From Actinomycetota bacterium (GTDB lineage Bacteria > Actinomycetota > Thermoleophilia > Gaiellales > Gaiellaceae), in the NCBI GenBank assembly GCA_005883245.1, contig VAXT01000168.1, forward strand, positions 1,827-21,102: a stretch of DNA of 19,276 nt, given 5' to 3'. This document shows, piece after piece, positions 16,951-19,276 of this stretch. Within the stretch, counting starts at the first letter, position 1; each line of letters opens with the position of its first letter. Position numbers and translations under genes: made by a program. The notes under the pieces were generated by a model. It did not search any database and had not been told where the DNA came from. It worked only from the letters and a program-made list of their open reading frames with translations.

Positions 16951-17102
16951 TCGACACGGGCATCCGCTAGCGACTTGGCCTGACATCGGGAGCTGCCTCC
17001 AGCGGTTTCCTAGCGCGTCGCTCCGTGCCCGTATGCGAGCGGGACAGTGTTAGGCGACACGGCCCGCTCGGAGGAGGGTGCGGAGCGCCGGCCAGGAAGG
17101 CG
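16951..17102. other. Gap between the lipoprotein and leuS
   Basis: 152 bases between converging genes. It begins with the out-of-frame tail RRFLIDTGIR* (to 16970). A six-base-pair hairpin AGCGCC/GGCGCT (17084-17104, nine-base loop) overlaps the leuS stop and could end transcription on either strand, though there is no T tract. No small gene or RNA is evident. Confidence 0.3.
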
Positions 17103-19276
17103 CTAGCCGACGACCAGGTTGACGAGCTTCCCGGGGACGACGATCTCCTTGCGGATCTCCTTGCCGTCCAAGAACTCCTGAACCCGCGCCGACGCGCGCG
17201 CCTGTGCGATCAACTCGTCCTCCGAGAGGTCGGATGCCACCTCGACCCGGTCCCGCACGCGACCGTTGACCTGGATCACGAGCTCGAAGGTCTCGCGCTC
17301 CAGCAACGCGGGATCGGCCTGGGGCCACGGCTCTTCCCACAGCCGCTCGCGGCCAAGCCTCGACCACAGCTCCTCGGTGATGTGCGGCGCGTACGGCTGG
17401 AGCAACGAGACCGCCGTCTCCGCGGCGAACCGCGCCCCGGGATCCTCGGGTGACCGTCCCAGCTCGTTGACGAGCTCCATCACCGCTGCGATCGGCGTGT
17501 TGAACTGAAACCGTCGGCCGATGTCGTCGGTCACCCGGGCGATCGTGCGATGCACAGCTCGCGTCAGGTCGGTGACCTCCTCACCGCGCTCGCGCTCGGC
17601 GACCTCGTTCACGATCCGCCACGGACGCCGCAGAAAGCGCGAGATGCCCTCGACGCCCTCCTCCGTCCACTCCATGTCCTGGTCGGCGGGCCCCATGAAG
17701 AGGATGTACGCGCGCACGGCGTCGGCGCCATAGCGGTTCGCCAGCTCGTCCGGCCCCGTCACGTTCCCCTTCGACTTGGACATCTTCGTCCCGCCCTGGC
17801 GCACCCAGCCCTGGTGGAACAGCCGCTGGAACGGCTCGCGGATGCCCAGCAGGCCGAAGTCGTTCAGCGCCTTGACGAAGAAGCGCGAGTAGAGCAGGTG
17901 GCCGGTCGCATGGTCGATCCCGCCGATGTACTGGTCGACGGGCATCCAGTAGTCGACGATGCGGCGGTCCCACGGCGCCCGGTCGTTGTGCGGGTCGCAA
18001 TAGCGCAGGAAGTACCAGGACGAGTCGACGAACGTGTCCATCGTGTCCGGCTCCCGCCTCGCGGGCTTTCCGCACTTCGGGCACGGGACGTTCATCCACT
18101 CCTCGTCGGCGGCCAGCGGGGCCATGCCCTGCGGGCGGTAGTCGTCGATCTCGGGCAGGACGACCGGGAGCTGGTCCTCGGGCACGGCGACTGCCCCGTG
18201 GTCCTCGCAGTAGACGATGGGGATCGGGCAGCCCCAGTAGCGTTGGCGGGACATCGACCAGTCGCGCAGCCGGTACGAGATCGCCGGGGCGCCTCGGCCC
18301 TGCTCACGCAGCCACTCGACGATCTTTGCGATCGCCTCGTCTGCCAGGAGGCCGCTGAACTCGCCCGAGTCGACCAGCACCTCGGTCTCCTCCTCGATCA
18401 CGGTTCGGATCTCCAGGCCGTAGCGCTCAGCGAACTCGCGGTCGCGCTCGTCGTGCGCGGGCACGGCCATGATCGCGCCCGTCCCGTAGTCCATCAGCAC
18501 GTAGTCGGCGACCCACACCGGGATCCGCTCGTCGTTGACCGGGTTCACCACGTAGTGGCCGGTGAAGACGCCGTCCTTCTCCTTCGTCTGCCGCTCCTCG
18601 ACCGAGCGCGCACCGGCCTTCTGGGCGTAGTCGCGCACCTCGTCGTCCGCCAGCTTCTCGACCAGCGGATGCTCGGGCGCGAGCACGAAGAAGGTCGCGC
18701 CGAACAGCGTGTCAGGCCGTGTCGTGAAGACCGGGACGTCGACGTCCAGCTCCTCGTCGCGGAACAGCACCTCGGCCCCTTCGGAGCGCCCGGAAGAACC
18801 ACTGCACCATGTTCCGCGACACGACCGGTGTTCCGCAGCGCTCGCACCTGCCGTCGATCACGTACTCGTTGGCGACGACCGTCTGGTCCTTCGGGCACCA
18901 GTTGACGGGCGCCTCCTTTCGGTAGGCGAGCCCCGCCTCGAAGAACTTCAGGAACAGCCACTGCGTCCAGCGGTAGTACTCGACCTCGTGCGCAGAGGCC
19001 TCGCGGTCCCAGTCGATCACCCAGCCCAGGCGCCGCATCTCGGTGCGGATGTGCGCGATGTTCCGCTCCACGATCTCGCGCGGATGGCCGCCCTCGCGGA
19101 TGGCCGCGTTCTCGGCGGGCAGGCCGAACGAGTCGAAGCCCATCGGGCGCAGGACGCTCCAGCCGTTGCGCCGCCGGTAGTGCGTGAGGACGTCGCCCAG
19201 CGTGTAGTTGAGGACGTGCCCCATGTGCAGCGTTCCGGAGGGGTACGGAAGCATCTCGAGCATGTAGAACTTCCGC
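17103..19276 (-). CDS. leuS: Leucyl-tRNA synthetase, N-terminus beyond window, internal deletion and frameshift near 18790
   Basis: A class I synthetase that charges tRNA-Leu. At the right edge the frame reads RKFYMLEMLPYPSGTLHMGHVLNYT (HIGH motif as HMGH), then a Zn-type region CPKD...RCERCGTPVVSRN and MVQWFFR. It breaks at 18790-18792. One frame over it resumes with GRSEGAEVLFRDEE and TTRPDTLFGATFFVLAPEH of the CP1 editing domain, then GTKMSKSKGN (KMSKS), the anticodon-binding helices and LVNLVVG at the end (stop TAG 17103-17105). Family members carry about 28-30 residues (typically ITxYADxLLxDL...WPExVxxMQRNWI) between QWFFR and GRSEG that are absent here. The missing length is about 89 bases, leaving CGG shared at both edges. 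The intact-gene explanation is a sequencing or assembly loss; a true pseudogene copy is the alternative. Confidence 0.9.

Noticed and set aside
17084..17104. Hairpin AGCGCC/GGCGCT at the leuS end as a true terminator
   Set aside because: Six-pair stem with nine-base loop and no T tract; kept only as a weak note in the gap entry.
18770..18815. Programmed bypass, intein or intron in leuS
   Set aside because: No inserted sequence is present; bases are missing, not added, and there are no splice or intein motifs.

Overview
The window is gene-dense, very GC-rich bacterial chromosome. Protein families, codon bias and gene order point to a high-GC Gram-positive, most likely Actinomycetota and probably class Thermoleophilia (Gaiella/Solirubrobacter-like). 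The class is my inference; no rRNA is present to test it. I see no phage, transposon, CRISPR array or tRNA. Almost everything is housekeeping.

Layout, left to right. 1-387 (-) is the N-terminal part of a PhoH-family ATPase that runs off the left edge. 521-1449 (+) is a SUKH (SMI1/KNR4) plus HEAT-repeat protein whose reading frame is broken by one base near 899. 1446-10859 (-) is a tightly packed nine-gene transcription unit, in transcription order murJ, lepA, hemW, hrcA, dnaJ, prmA, mtaB, a HIT-family gene, yqeY. Most junctions overlap or are separated by only a few bases. 11053-11313 (+) is rpsT with a hairpin leader. It converges on 11310-15160 (-), the comEA-comEC-holA unit for DNA uptake and the DNA polymerase III delta subunit. 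15268-16950 (+) is an accessory cassette: an ECF sigma factor, a two-TM DUF4349 protein that may be its anti-sigma partner, and a small lipoprotein that looks truncated. 17103-19276 (-) is leuS, cut by the right edge and carrying an internal deletion plus frameshift near 18790.

The backbone comEA-comEC-holA-rpsT-lepA-hemW-hrcA-dnaJ-prmA-mtaB-yqeY-phoH matches, as I recall it, the Bacillus-type gene order, less comEB, the spore genes, grpE, dnaK, rsmE and rpsU. The genes not in that backbone are murJ, the SUKH-HEAT gene and the sigma/DUF4349/lipoprotein cassette; these are the more interesting parts. Three genes have disrupted frames. Because leuS is normally essential, part of this is probably sequence or assembly error rather than biology. 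Several promoters (phoH, murJ, the ECF sigma gene) place a -10 hexamer only 5-7 bases before the start codon, which suggests leaderless mRNAs. I did not find a convincing new multi-gene system. The best candidates for novelty are the SUKH-HEAT fusion with its short overlapping leader ORF, and the ECF/DUF4349 pair.
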